Shown in pieces: positions 43,884 to 52,082 of a stretch of DNA of 64,000 nt (its first letter is position 1; the number at the start of each line of letters is the position of its first letter). Both the position numbers and the translations under genes were made by a program. The stretch is from Chitinophaga silvisoli (GTDB taxonomy: Bacteria; Bacteroidota; Bacteroidia; Chitinophagales; Chitinophagaceae): the NCBI RefSeq assembly GCF_003412465.1, contig NZ_QTJV01000007.1, positions 62,001 to 126,000 on the forward strand. The letters run 5' to 3'. The notes below the pieces were generated by a model. That model saw only the letters and a program-made list of their open reading frames with translations. It was not told where the DNA came from and ran no database searches.

Positions 43884-44099
43884 AAGGCGTTCAAAATATG
43901 GATATTAATAAGGAAATCAAAACGTACAAGATATTTAAAAATACCCGTTAGTGACCTGGAATTTCAGGGCAACAATAGTATTTCTGTCATTTCTAAAGAT
44001 GAAGTTATAGGAAAAGTCCCTTGTCCCTTTCAATCGGAACGCTATGCCTACAATGAAGCTGAAAATATAGTTAATAAGCCGGAATAGTGGAAGGTTTTT

Positions 44100-44746
44100 A
44101 AAAAAAAAAGGAAAATGAAATATCTTCCTGAAAAGCAGGGTAATCCGGGGCGTAATCCCTGCCGGTACAAAACAGATAGTAAATCCATAGAAGTAAGTGA
44201 CCTATGCCCAGGTAAATCATCAAAAAAATGGCAGACGATACGACTTCGAAAAACAGGTAAGGGCGATCTTGTATGTAAAGGGTATGTGCAGACAGTTTAT
44301 ACATGGGATGGGGGAGTGAAGATTATAGAGAACATTTATTAATTATAAGAGCGACAAAACCCCTTCAGGAGATATTGAATATAAATATGCCTTTACCAAT
44401 GCATATGAAAATGAATTTGAACTTGCTGATCTGGTCAGAATGCAATCTCAGCGTTATTTTATTGAGAGATCCTTCCAGGATGCGAAGCAGGAAGCAGGTA
44501 TATCAGGTTAGAGGATGGAGGGCATGGCATCATCATATGGTATTGGTAATGAAGGCACTACATTTTATATTAAGTGAAAAAATCTTGTATAATGATAAAT
44601 ATCCATTATTAAGTGCATATGATATACGAGATATAATAATAAGAGTCTATTCTAAGAAAATGTTTTCTTCTGATGAAGTGCTTGACCAAATCAGGAAAAG
44701 GCACGAACAGAGAGGATTAGAGAACCTTAATAAAGACTCATCCTAA
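44100..44746 (+). pseudogene. Decayed IS4-family transposase (multiple frameshifts)
   Basis: Pieces of a DDE transposase appear in successive frames: TIRLRKTGKGDLVCKGYV and VYTWDGGVKI (44250-44340), DIEYKYAFTNAYENEFELAD, then QRYFIERSFQDAKQEAGISG, which is the Y-x2-R-x3-E-x6-K-like C1 signature of IS4-type enzymes, and finally WRAWHHHMVLVMKALHFILS to a stop. At least two frameshifts break it, and the N-terminal half is missing. It is inactive, but its end forms the right arm of the inverted repeat. Confidence 0.75.
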
Positions 44747-44764
44747 GTTGTCAAAGTAGAATTA
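44589..44764 (+). mobile_element. Inverted-repeat arm: IS4-type transposase 3' end (right)
   Basis: Matches the reverse complement of 39358-39529. The arm ends 18 bp after the transposase stop codon (44746), so the IS right end was probably near here. No short terminal inverted repeat or target-site duplication could be identified with certainty. Confidence 0.85.
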
Positions 44765-44937
44765 TTCATTCCTCATTTATCGATTCGTCAAACCTTATTT
44801 ACCGATTCACCAACAGATATTTTAAAACCAGGTTCGTTCCTTTCCTACTATTGCATCATACAGGCTGTGCCCGGGATAAGAGAGCGGCACCTTTTATCCC
44901 ACTGTATACATTTTTCACTTCTTTAAAATTCAATACA

Positions 44938-45510
44938 ATGGCAAAGTCAAATGCTATGATCTGGAGGGAAACTTCAGGATCTGTAGGAAAGGAACTGACG
45001 ATCACAAAGAAAAGATCAGGCAGTATCCAGATAGGAAAACACCGCGGGGCTAACACCGTAGACCCTACGGAGAAGCAACTGGATGTACAGAGTAAATTCA
45101 AAATGGGTACGATCTATGCCAAATCGGTAATGGCTGACCCCACACTGTTGCCCTTGTACCAGGAGGCTGCCCGTAAAGCAAACAAGGACCAGTCAGCTTA
45201 TAACCTGGCATTGCGGGATGTGTTCAAGGCACCTGAGATCAGGAGTATCTCGGCGGCGAAATATACCGGTGCAATCGGTAGTACCATTGCCGTTAGGGCG
45301 ATTGATGATTTCAAAGTAGCCAGTGTAAACGTAGCGATCACGAATGCTGCGGGTGTGGTGATTGAACAGGGAGATGCCTTATTACAGGCTAACGGTTTAG
45401 ACTGGTTGTATACCGCAACCGTGTTGAATGATGTCGTGCAGGGCAGTGTGATCAGTGTGAGTGCAAAGGATTTGCCGGCGAATGAGACCGTGGCGGAATT
45501 GTTATTGTAG
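44938..45510 (+). CDS. Hypothetical protein, paralogue of the 37108-37647 gene
   Basis: 190 aa from ATG 44938 (MAKSNAMIWRETSGSVGKEL); the longer reading upstream lacks support. The order of elements matches the 179-aa protein: SVGKELTITKKRSGSIQIGK, DPTEKQLDVQSKFKMGTIYA, KSVMADPTLLPLYQEAARKA, AYNLALRDVFKAPEIRSI, and a C-terminal beta part ending LPANETVAELLL. Function unknown. It resumes G+C-richer sequence after the IS remnant. A strong terminator follows. Confidence 0.7.
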   Translation: MAKSNAMIWRETSGSVGKELTITKKRSGSIQIGKHRGANTVDPTEKQLDVQSKFKMGTIYAKSVMADPTLLPLYQEAARKANKDQSAYNLALRDVFKAPEIRSISAAKYTGAIGSTIAVRAIDDFKVASVNVAITNAAGVVIEQGDALLQANGLDWLYTATVLNDVVQGSVISVSAKDLPANETVAELLL

Positions 45511-45555
45511 TTCATTGTTTGTTCGTGTATACCCCAACGAAGAACTCCCCCTGAA

Positions 45556-45589
45556 AGTTGCCTCCGATCCCCGGGGGCAACTTTTTTTT
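45556..45589 (+). terminator. Terminator after the 190-aa gene
   Basis: AGTTGCC (45556-45562) pairs with GGCAACT (45576-45582), with a further G/C-rich inner stem, followed by eight Ts. Confidence 0.85.
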
Positions 45590-45600
45590 CGACAAAAGGT

Positions 45601-45666
45601 AGTCCCATAAATGGTACTATCCATGTCTGTATTGAGTTTCAGAGGCGATAGTCCCACTTATGGCAC
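45601..45666 (+). repeat. Two direct repeats upstream of the HTH/ATPase operon
   Basis: AGTCCCATAAATGGTAC (45601-45617) and AGTCCCACTTATGGCAC (45650-45666) match at 13 of 17 positions, 49 bp apart. They lie 60-125 bp before the 82-aa gene and could be operator or iteron-like sites. Confidence 0.4.
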
Positions 45667-45724
45667 CCCTGTACATTTCAGTGGGATATGAAAACTTTGC
45701 AGCTGAACTAAAAACTTAAATGCA

Positions 45725-45973
45725 ATGAAGTATACCACAAGCTTTACGGATAGTGTGTTCTTACCTGTGCTTAATGAATTGGTCAAAAAAAATCCCCGGC
45801 TGAAGGAGTTGCTTTATAACGGGTTGCAACTTTCTGTGGCAATTTTTCAGAAGTATATGTATGATGTATCTGTTGTTGCGAAGGATACTGTGGGCCGTTT
45901 ATTAATTGAACTGATGGATGGGTGTGAGGAAGAGAAAATGAATCTATCACGTATAAAATCAATATTGCCATGA
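45725..45973 (+). CDS. Small hypothetical protein, first gene of the HTH/ATPase operon
   Basis: 82 aa, helical and without signal peptide (TDSVFLPVLNELVKKNPRLK, SVAIFQKYMYDVSVVAKDTV). No family is recognised. Its stop overlaps the start of the HTH protein (ATGA), so the two are translationally coupled. Likely a small partner in the same DNA-related function. Confidence 0.6.
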   Translation: MKYTTSFTDSVFLPVLNELVKKNPRLKELLYNGLQLSVAIFQKYMYDVSVVAKDTVGRLLIELMDGCEEEKMNLSRIKSILP

Positions 45974-47040
45974 GTGTAGCATTTTCTCCTGATGAATTGC
46001 ACCAGGTCAAAACAGCTGTATTAGCCGAACAGCTGGAGCATACAAAGCTGGCCACGCATATGCAACCATTAATTTTTAAAGAAGAAAACTCGGTGGCTGC
46101 GCGTGGAAACATCAATTATGAAAGTGGAAACATCAATTACATCCAGCACATGAATGCTTTCTGGAAATATGCGGCGAATGATACCCGGCTGAAACCGAAT
46201 CATATCAGTCTGTACATGGCGCTTTTTATGACCTGGAATAATTATCGTTTCAGGCAGCGCTTTCCAATCAAACGGGAAAAGATCATGCAAACCAGTAAGA
46301 TTGGGTCTGCTAATACCTATAGCCATTGTTTGAAATGGTTACATAAGTGTGGGTATATTATTTATCGACCTTCCGGTCGTCCTTATATTTTGTGCACCAT
46401 CAGTATTGTATTGCTGGCGGAGGGGTTTGCGAAGCATGCTGCTTATACACTGGTGATGGAGGAGCGGGAAGGTGATATGGATAGCAGGGCCGAAAGTGAT
46501 AGGCGTGTAGCTACTGAAAGTGATAGATGTGCGGGTATTGAAAATGATTTTGGTACGAATTGTAAGACTGGTATGTATGCAGGTGTCGAAAGTGATATAG
46601 GTATTAATCGCAAAACAGGTACATGTGCAGGTATCGAAAATGATATAGATACTCATCTCAAAACTAATACACATGCAGGTATCGAAAGTGGTACTGCTAC
46701 AGTCGCAAATTTGCGACACAATTATTTAAACAAAAATATAATTACTAAAACAGAGGGTAAACAGGCACCCGCAGAAAAAAAAGGTTTCATTAAAAATAAA
46801 AATGAAAAGCCAACAATAGAGGCTGTCCTGGACTGGTTTGCGCGAAGGGAGGAAACGCCCCAGGAGGCCCGGCGATTTTTTTATCACTACGAGGCAATCA
46901 ACTGGACGCTCAGCGGGCAGCCGATAATAGATTGGGAGGCCGCGGCGGCGAAATGGGCAGAGAATATTAAACCAGGTAAAAATATCAAATCAGAAAAAAC
47001 AAATACCCATGTCACAAGATCCTATAGCGACCCCTTATGA
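45970..47040 (+). CDS. Helix-turn-helix protein of Bacteroidota mobile-element/replication type, with internal repeats
   Basis: 356 aa. Residues about 40-145 form a winged-HTH-like domain of the type found in replication-associated proteins (NHISLYMALFMTWNNYRFRQ, REKIMQTSKIGSANTYSHCL, LHKCGYIIYRPSG). About 170-245 is a linker with 16-residue repeats (AGIENDFGTNCKTGMY and variants), followed by a Lys-rich stretch. About 275-340 is a small helical C-terminal domain (IEAVLDWFARREETPQEARR, DWEAAAAKWAENI) resembling DnaD/transcription-factor tails in Bacteroidota elements. It overlaps the ATPase gene by 32 bp. A role in initiating replication or in transcription of an element is likely but unproven. 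Confidence 0.65.
   Translation: MSVAFSPDELHQVKTAVLAEQLEHTKLATHMQPLIFKEENSVAARGNINYESGNINYIQHMNAFWKYAANDTRLKPNHISLYMALFMTWNNYRFRQRFPIKREKIMQTSKIGSANTYSHCLKWLHKCGYIIYRPSGRPYILCTISIVLLAEGFAKHAAYTLVMEEREGDMDSRAESDRRVATESDRCAGIENDFGTNCKTGMYAGVESDIGINRKTGTCAGIENDIDTHLKTNTHAGIESGTATVANLRHNYLNKNIITKTEGKQAPAEKKGFIKNKNEKPTIEAVLDWFARREETPQEARRFFYHYEAINWTLSGQPIIDWEAAAAKWAENIKPGKNIKSEKTNTHVTRSYSDPL
46531..46692 (+). repeat. 48-bp in-frame tandem repeat within the HTH gene
   Basis: Three full 48-bp units (46531, 46579, 46627) and a partial fourth (46675) each start GCAGGTATCGAAAATGAT or similar, encoding 16-residue units. The length is variable in principle without frame loss. Confidence 0.85.
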
Positions 47041-47641
47041 TTATCATTTCATGCTACAGTATGTGTCGAAAATGGGGAAAGATATGTTTGGGCGTGATTT
47101 TGTAATTGAAGATGTGGACAGACCTGTCATTACCAGGCTGCTGGCATACTTCCTGAAAGACAAGGCAGTCGCAGAGTCGGAGGGCCTGGATCTTCAGAAA
47201 GGAATTTTGCTGATGGGGCCTACTGGTTGTGGTAAGACAGCGATCATGAAGATCATGCGTAATTTTTGTACAGCGAGGGATCGACCGGATTTTCGTTCAA
47301 GCAATGAAGTGGTGTTGGATTTTGATTTGAGGGGTTATGAGTCGCTCACACAATATACGAAAGGGTCATTTTATTCAAATGGGCAGCCACGTGTGTATGG
47401 GTTTGATGATTTGGGTCTGGAGCCGGAGGGGCATTTGTATGGTAAGAGTGTGAATGTGATGAGAGAGGTGCTGTTGTCCAGGTATAATTATTTTATATCG
47501 CGGCGGATGATGACGCATGTGACGACGAAGCTGTATAGTGAGGAGTTGGGAGAGATATATGGGAAGCATATACGAAGCAGGATGCGGGAAATGTTTAACC
47601 AGGTATTATTTGTTGATAGCTCGCCGGATAAGCGGCATTAG
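47009..47641 (+). CDS. P-loop ATPase (DnaC/IstB-like) paired with the HTH protein
   Basis: 210 aa. Walker A is GILLMGPTGCGKTAIMK; Walker B-like RVYGFDDLGLEPEG; the arginine-finger region is GKHIRSRMREMFNQV. The size and layout match helicase-loader-type AAA+ proteins encoded beside HTH proteins in Bacteroidota mobile elements and prophages. It overlaps the previous gene by 32 bp. It may load a helicase or remodel the HTH protein on DNA. It is followed by the palindromic repeat array, a possible substrate or merely a 3' element. Confidence 0.8.
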   Translation: MSQDPIATPYDYHFMLQYVSKMGKDMFGRDFVIEDVDRPVITRLLAYFLKDKAVAESEGLDLQKGILLMGPTGCGKTAIMKIMRNFCTARDRPDFRSSNEVVLDFDLRGYESLTQYTKGSFYSNGQPRVYGFDDLGLEPEGHLYGKSVNVMREVLLSRYNYFISRRMMTHVTTKLYSEELGEIYGKHIRSRMREMFNQVLFVDSSPDKRH

Positions 47642-47690
47642 GTGTGTGAGGGAAGATCTTGAGGGGAGTTCGCCACAATGTAAGGTGAAA

Positions 47691-48105
47691 AGGCCTGGTA
47701 GTCTTGCCGGGCCTGATTTTGAGAAGCGTATTTGGTTAATAGTTGTTCGTAGGAGAAGGGCTGGGTAGTCTTGCCCGGCCTGTGTTTAAAAATGGGATTG
47801 GGGGTAAGGTTATTTTTAACGTGGAATAATGGGAAGGCCCTGGTAGTCTTGCCGGGGCTGAATTTAAAAATATTATAGTGATATGGATTTGAGGTGAAAT
47901 CGTTCCAAGAACGAATAATGGGAAGGCCCTGGTAGTCCTGCCGGGGCTGAATTAAAAAATATTATAGTGATTTGTATTTGAGGTGAAATCGTTCCAAGAA
48001 CGAATAAATGGGAAGGCCCTGGTAGTCTTGCCGGGGCTGAATTTCAATAACTTATTAGGGTTAACAGGGAAATATGAAAAAGAGCCTGGTATTCCTGCCG
48101 GGCTC
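47691..48105 (+). repeat. Array of six palindromic (hairpin) repeats downstream of the ATPase gene
   Basis: Units at 47691-47714, 47758-47781, 47835-47860, 47924-47949, 48014-48039 and 48082-48105 share the core CTGGTAGTCTTGCCGGG. Stems show paired changes: AGGCC/GGCCT in unit 1 and GAGCC/GGCTC in unit 6. Units 3-5 lie in longer direct repeats of about 90 bp that also contain CGTTCCAAGAACG. There is no T-run and no spacer diversity as in CRISPR. No gene is seen in 47642-48346. Confidence 0.85.
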
Positions 48106-48346
48106 AATTTCAATAATACCCTTACGCATATATATAAGGCACCTTCCCTGTACTTCCCATCGCAGTAAAATATTGTTACTTCACTTATTCCTCACTATTA
48201 AATTTGCTATGATGAATCCTGTACTCATTCCACACTTGGTGACGACCGATTGCATATGCATCCGCGGCAGGGTGTATCGATGATTCGATCAGATGCAATG
48301 GTCGTCTTGTTAGTAATCCAATTATTAACGACCATACCGCATCTTA

Positions 48347-48691
48347 ATGAACAATCACTTTAATTTAGAAATACAACTCTCTGCTTTCTGGGAAATCAGG
48401 ATGGCAGATAAAAACATAAAATCTCATCATGCTATGCTATATATCAACCTATTGTTGAAATGGCGAAAGCAAAAGGATAACCCGGTACTCCACATTACGT
48501 CTACTGAGATGTGTTATGAGTCTAATCTTGGCAATAGGAGTAATTATTTCCGTTACATGAGGGAACTATTAGAATGGGGCTACCTCAGAAGTTACCGCAA
48601 AGGAACAAACGGAGCTACTGTAGAGATGAAGTTTTTGTATGATCCTGTTGGCTTGCATATTGTATCCCTACCCCGTACAAAGAGCAGTTAG
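48347..48691 (+). CDS. Short HTH protein, paralogue of the N-terminal domain of the 45970-47040 protein
   Basis: 114 aa. IQLSAFWEIRMADKNIKSHH, LYINLLLKWRKQKDNP, TEMCYESNLGNRSNYFRYMR and ELLEWGYLRSYRKG align with the winged-HTH part of the larger protein, without linker or C-terminal domain. It would bind DNA alone, perhaps competing at the same site. It is preceded by about 240 bp without a gene and followed by a strong terminator. Confidence 0.7.
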   Translation: MNNHFNLEIQLSAFWEIRMADKNIKSHHAMLYINLLLKWRKQKDNPVLHITSTEMCYESNLGNRSNYFRYMRELLEWGYLRSYRKGTNGATVEMKFLYDPVGLHIVSLPRTKSS

Positions 48692-48738
48692 CAGGAAATG
48701 AGAATGTTTTTTTTGATGTATTGAAAATGTAGAAGTAT

Positions 48739-48777
48739 AAGGTTGCTCCCCGGTTGGTATCGGGGGCAACCTTTTTT
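48739..48777 (+). terminator. Terminator after the short HTH gene
   Basis: AAGGTTGCTCCCC pairs with GGGGGCAACCTT across a short loop, followed by six Ts. Confidence 0.88.
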
Positions 48778-49206
48778 GGTTTTTGAAAGGGGAGTGGACA
48801 CGGTAGTATTTTAAGATCCGAAACGTTATACATTCTATTTATTAATCAATTCAAAAAGAATGTAATTTAACTGCCTGGTAATAAATGAATTATCACATCA
48901 ATGTGTTATATGCTGAAAAAATTATCTACTCTATATTTACACCGTAACCTTAATTATTCCATGACGTTATATCCCGTTTCCGTGAGCATTAATTCGTGAG
49001 CGTCAATCCAGAATGCAAAATTTATTTAATCCCGTAGTAAATATTATCTTTCATCTAGTAGAACATTTACCTATATGTGTGAACTTTCATCCCAACCAAA
49101 TACTGAATAGCCAATTCTGTATTCATTTTTTTCATTGATGATTTAAGAGGGTATAATTTTCTCCGGCTTAACAGGAGAAGGGGGTTTTATTGTTTAAATA
49201 ATAAAC
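48778..49206. other. A+T-rich intergenic region without a recognisable gene
   Basis: About 430 bp. A small hairpin TTCTCC...GGAGAA lies at about 49160-49181, shortly before the next gene, and CGTGAGCATTAATTCGTGAGCG near 48981 contains a short direct repeat. Nothing else is seen. This is the transition into the toxin-fragment region. Confidence 0.4.
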
Positions 49207-49542
49207 ATGGGACATCAATTACTAATTGCATGCCTGCTTGTGTCCGCACAGCAGGTCATGGCGCAATCTCCTATGCGTGTAACACCAGATTCTATAAAAG
49301 TTACAAATGCGGAAATCGTTGTTCGTAATGGTACCAAAGATATTCCCGGATATCTTTATAATAACGGAAACGGAAACACGATATTCAAAATTTCAGGAAG
49401 AGCAATTCAGTTTACAGTTGGTAACCCCGGATTCCCATCTGCAGGGGATTCTGTCTACAATAGCACTGAATTCATAAAAAAGAATATCAAGGTATGGCGA
49501 TATGGTTTGTTGCAGGCCAGCGAGTTTGAAGTTGTTGGCTAA
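49207..49542 (+). CDS. Secreted hypothetical protein, truncated by frameshift before a toxin tail
   Basis: 111 aa. A signal peptide (MGHQLLIACLLVSAQQVMAQ) is followed by a beta-rich region (RVTPDSIKVTNAEIVVRNGT, YNNGNGNTIFKISGRAIQF). It ends EFEVVG at a stop. The adjacent toxin-like tail is open in another frame from about 49502, so the two were probably one protein broken by a frameshift, or a secreted carrier joined to a toxin end by recombination. Confidence 0.55.
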   Translation: MGHQLLIACLLVSAQQVMAQSPMRVTPDSIKVTNAEIVVRNGTKDIPGYLYNNGNGNTIFKISGRAIQFTVGNPGFPSAGDSVYNSTEFIKKNIKVWRYGLLQASEFEVVG

Positions 49543-49843
49543 TGGCTACAAAGCTAATTGGGCGACTGATGATTTGCAGTCAGCGATTACTAAATTTGTG
49601 GGAAAAGATGCAACATTTGAATTAAGTAAGTCCGGTAAAATAATTTGGAAAAGTGAGAGCTCGAGTATAGAAGTTATTCAGGATCCATTGAATAAATACT
49701 TCCGAATTCTTGACACTAAGCTTACAGGCAAGAGAAATTATATAGATTTGAATGGAAATGTACCCAATAATAAAGTTGTAAATGGGAAAACAACAGGTAA
49801 CTCTCAAGCAGAATATAATGAATTAACTCATTATAATTATTAA
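49502..49843 (+). pseudogene. Orphan polymorphic-toxin C-terminal domain (no start of its own)
   Basis: From about 49529 the frame reads LLANGYKANWATDDLQSAI, continuing to KYFRILDTKLTGKRNYIDLN, then NKVVNGKTTGNSQAEYNELT and a stop. The ending (NKVVNGKT, SQAEYN, TH-Y/F-N) is, from memory, the tail of Rhs/polymorphic-toxin nuclease-like domains in Bacteroidota. It lacks a plausible start, and the upstream secreted gene is in another frame. A candidate immunity gene begins 3 bp downstream. Confidence 0.5.
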
Positions 49844-49846
49844 CTC

Positions 49847-50182
49847 ATGCGAATTATTATTGCAACTGATACTAAAGATGATATTAGAAAATATTCAAAT
49901 AACATAAATCATACGCTGACAGGAAAGCAACTTGATCTCGATGAAGAAAAATTTAAGCATTTCTGGAATTCTGATATAGTAGAAAGATTTTATAAAATAA
50001 CAGGTAAGCTAATTGATGATTTTGAGACAACAATAATAGATGATGATAATGATATATTCAATCTTCAAAAGGTTATTGAAAAATCCACATTTAGTCTTTT
50101 GGGTAGCAATTTAAAAAATGATTTGTTGTTGCTTATTAGTTATGCCCGCGATAGAAAGTCTGGAATTGTTTTCTTTTTTTAG
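49847..50182 (+). CDS. Candidate immunity protein for the preceding toxin tail
   Basis: 111 aa, acidic, cytoplasmic (IIATDTKDDIRKYSNNINHT, DDFETTIIDDDNDIFNLQKV, ending SGIVFFF). No domain is recognised. It starts 3 bp after the toxin-tail stop, and its small size and acidity fit an immunity protein binding a basic nuclease. Inferred from position only. Confidence 0.55.
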   Translation: MRIIIATDTKDDIRKYSNNINHTLTGKQLDLDEEKFKHFWNSDIVERFYKITGKLIDDFETTIIDDDNDIFNLQKVIEKSTFSLLGSNLKNDLLLLISYARDRKSGIVFFF

Positions 50183-50309
50183 CCACACTTTTCAGGTGCA
50201 ATGAAAGGTATGTTGTCAAATATAATTGCTGATAAGTATTGTAAGCAAACATTTTTAATGCTACATGCGCAGAAACTGAGGTTGGTGCAACCCTAGCACT
50301 ATGGTTAAG

Positions 50310-50665
50310 CCCCCAAAGAAATATAATATATCATTATACTACTAGTGAAAGGCAAGAAGGAGTAATAAACTCTCAGGAAATTCGGCTGTCATAATGGCGG
50401 TAAATCCAAAGGATGCCAGATATGATGACGGATAATATTTTAAGGATATTGTTCCCGGCACCAAAAACAAACACAGTTGTCAACAGCTTTTTTGAGAACA
50501 CCTTGTTACGTTCATGATTCACAAACTATACCACCAACTGGAAATTTAACTAAATTCCTTGAGTCTGCCCTTACAGTTGGAACTGAAATGGGGGCAGAAG
50601 TCGCCAATAATTTTGGTGCAGCCCTAGGAATAAGTTCACTAATAACTCAGGTGGGTAGTTTGTGA
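50310..50665 (+). pseudogene. Decayed HYD1-type ADP-ribosyltransferase toxin fragment
   Basis: Frames between 50320 and 50530 spell the Tox-ART-HYD1 pattern in broken form: YHYTTSERQEGVINSQEIRL, then a stop, VNPKDARYDDG, a stop, YFKDIVPGTKN, and, after a frameshift, LSTAFLRTPCYVH. HYD1 toxins have YHYT near the start and NPKDARYGDGQYFTDI in the middle; several stops and shifts make this inactive. The following frame (TKFLESALTVGTEMGAEVAN) is an unrelated remnant. Confidence 0.65.
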
Positions 50666-50707
50666 TATAGAGCTTTGGCTTTGTATGCAGAAACTAAAAC
50701 TGCTTAA

Positions 50708-51190
50708 ATGGCCTTCGCAACAAAAAGTATTTTTGATGATGCTGTAGATGGTTTCGGTAATATAATCGCGACGGCAGCAGAGTGGGCCGTAACAGATCGA
50801 TTTGAGGGGAAAATTGTGAGGAAATTATTGGAGAGAGATGGGTATTCAATACCAGCAAGTCTTTATAATGCTATATTAGGCAAAGGATTTCAAATACGTA
50901 AACATAATCGTGATGTCATAGTTCAAACCGATGAAGGTGTCATAAAGGATTTATTTGGTGTCGCACTTGGAGCATTAAATGTTGTTGCAGTTGTATCACC
51001 TGGTAAAGGCGCTGGAGCATATCTATTCGCAAAAGCATTTCCCGCTGCGAATACAATAACTGGAATGTTAAGAACTTTGAAAATTTTAAAAAGGACAGAA
51101 GAGTTTAAGCAGGAAATTGATGTGGCAATTGGTACTGTTACAAGGCAAATGGAAACGCACTTAGTAATTTTAAAATGTCAAGTTTTTTAA
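50708..51190 (+). CDS. Hypothetical protein, possible toxin-type fragment
   Basis: 160 aa with no signal peptide. The middle (RKLLERDGYSIPASLYNAIL, KDLFGVALGALNVVAVVSPG, GAGAYLFAKAFPAANTITGM) is Ala/Gly-rich, with a hydrophobic stretch that may interact with membrane. It overlaps the following gene by 16 bp. Position and coupling resemble a toxin end followed by its immunity gene, but no toxin motif is recognised. Confidence 0.45.
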   Translation: MAFATKSIFDDAVDGFGNIIATAAEWAVTDRFEGKIVRKLLERDGYSIPASLYNAILGKGFQIRKHNRDVIVQTDEGVIKDLFGVALGALNVVAVVSPGKGAGAYLFAKAFPAANTITGMLRTLKILKRTEEFKQEIDVAIGTVTRQMETHLVILKCQVF

Positions 51191-51786
51191 AATCAGTTAC
51201 AGCTCATTTTAGAAAGACAGTTGATCTTGTAGCCGTGGATCTAAGGAATTTGAACAAGGACCAGGTTAATGAAGTTATGAACTATATTAAGAAGAATCAC
51301 GCTAAAGATATGAGTAGATTAATAACAATAGGAGGTAATAAATATATGGCAACTAGTTTTATCGATTTTAATGGTAAAGGGTTTTGGATAAGGGATAATA
51401 TCTTAACCCTGACGCTTTGTTTTTTGCATACAAAAATGTCAGAGCGTGACTTGCCTTTGTGGGCGGTTGAATTTAGAAGTTTAATTAAAGAAAATGCAAT
51501 TGGTAATTTTTATGGTTTTGTAGATTTAGAGTTGAACAAATGTTTAATTAATGTTGAACAAAGAAATTGGTTTATGGAAGTTTTAGATGAAACAAAAGTT
51601 ACCTTACAAAAAAGTACTGGTGATCCAGATTTCATTAAGTTTTACAATGGAACTATCAAATCTTTTGAAATTGCTGATGTTAATCTTGATATTAGCAGAA
51701 TTATAAAGGTTCTTGAGTACTTGAAAAAACTTGTCAATAATGAACTAACAACGATCGAATCAGACCCAATTGATTATTCCTTTTAA
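51175..51786 (+). CDS. Candidate immunity protein
   Basis: 203 aa, soluble, mixed alpha/beta (VDLRNLNKDQVNEVMNYIKK, RLITIGGNKYMATSFIDFNG, IENVEQRNWFMEV-like middle, ending SDPIDYSF). No family is recognised. Its start overlaps the end of the previous gene by 16 bp, a coupling typical of toxin/immunity pairs. It is A+T-rich like its surroundings. Confidence 0.5.
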   Translation: MSSFLKSVTAHFRKTVDLVAVDLRNLNKDQVNEVMNYIKKNHAKDMSRLITIGGNKYMATSFIDFNGKGFWIRDNILTLTLCFLHTKMSERDLPLWAVEFRSLIKENAIGNFYGFVDLELNKCLINVEQRNWFMEVLDETKVTLQKSTGDPDFIKFYNGTIKSFEIADVNLDISRIIKVLEYLKKLVNNELTTIESDPIDYSF

Positions 51787-52082
51787 AATAACAATAATAA
51801 TAGATTTCGTTTTAAATATACCTTGATTTGATCAGATTTAAATAGATCATAATTTTGTTGTTCTGCACTGGAAACGAATAACGTCTTCGTTCCCATTTAT
51901 AGAATTTTGCATGGTTAATTCAAAAGCAACAATATTATTAGAATACAATGAAGTCAATTCTCGAAAATTTCAGAGCAACAGGCACGTGGGAATGATGCCG
52001 CAAGTGGTAGGTATAGTTATACAAAATATGATGCACAGGACAGGGTGATCCCTTAACCTAGTCAACCCTCACTGGAGCTATC
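51787..52082 (+). pseudogene. Rhs repeat shards in an otherwise gene-free gap
   Basis: Between about 51975 and 52082 short pieces of Rhs repeat text are visible in different frames: NDAASGRYSYTKYDAQDRVI followed by a stop, then STLTGAIMGRNLYNANIS in the frame of the next gene. They show that non-adjacent parts of a former rhs gene were joined by deletion. The first 180 bp show nothing. Confidence 0.55.

Noticed and set aside
47691..48105. CRISPR array
   Set aside because: Units are palindromic, spacing is irregular, the intervening sequences are themselves repeated, and there are no cas genes.
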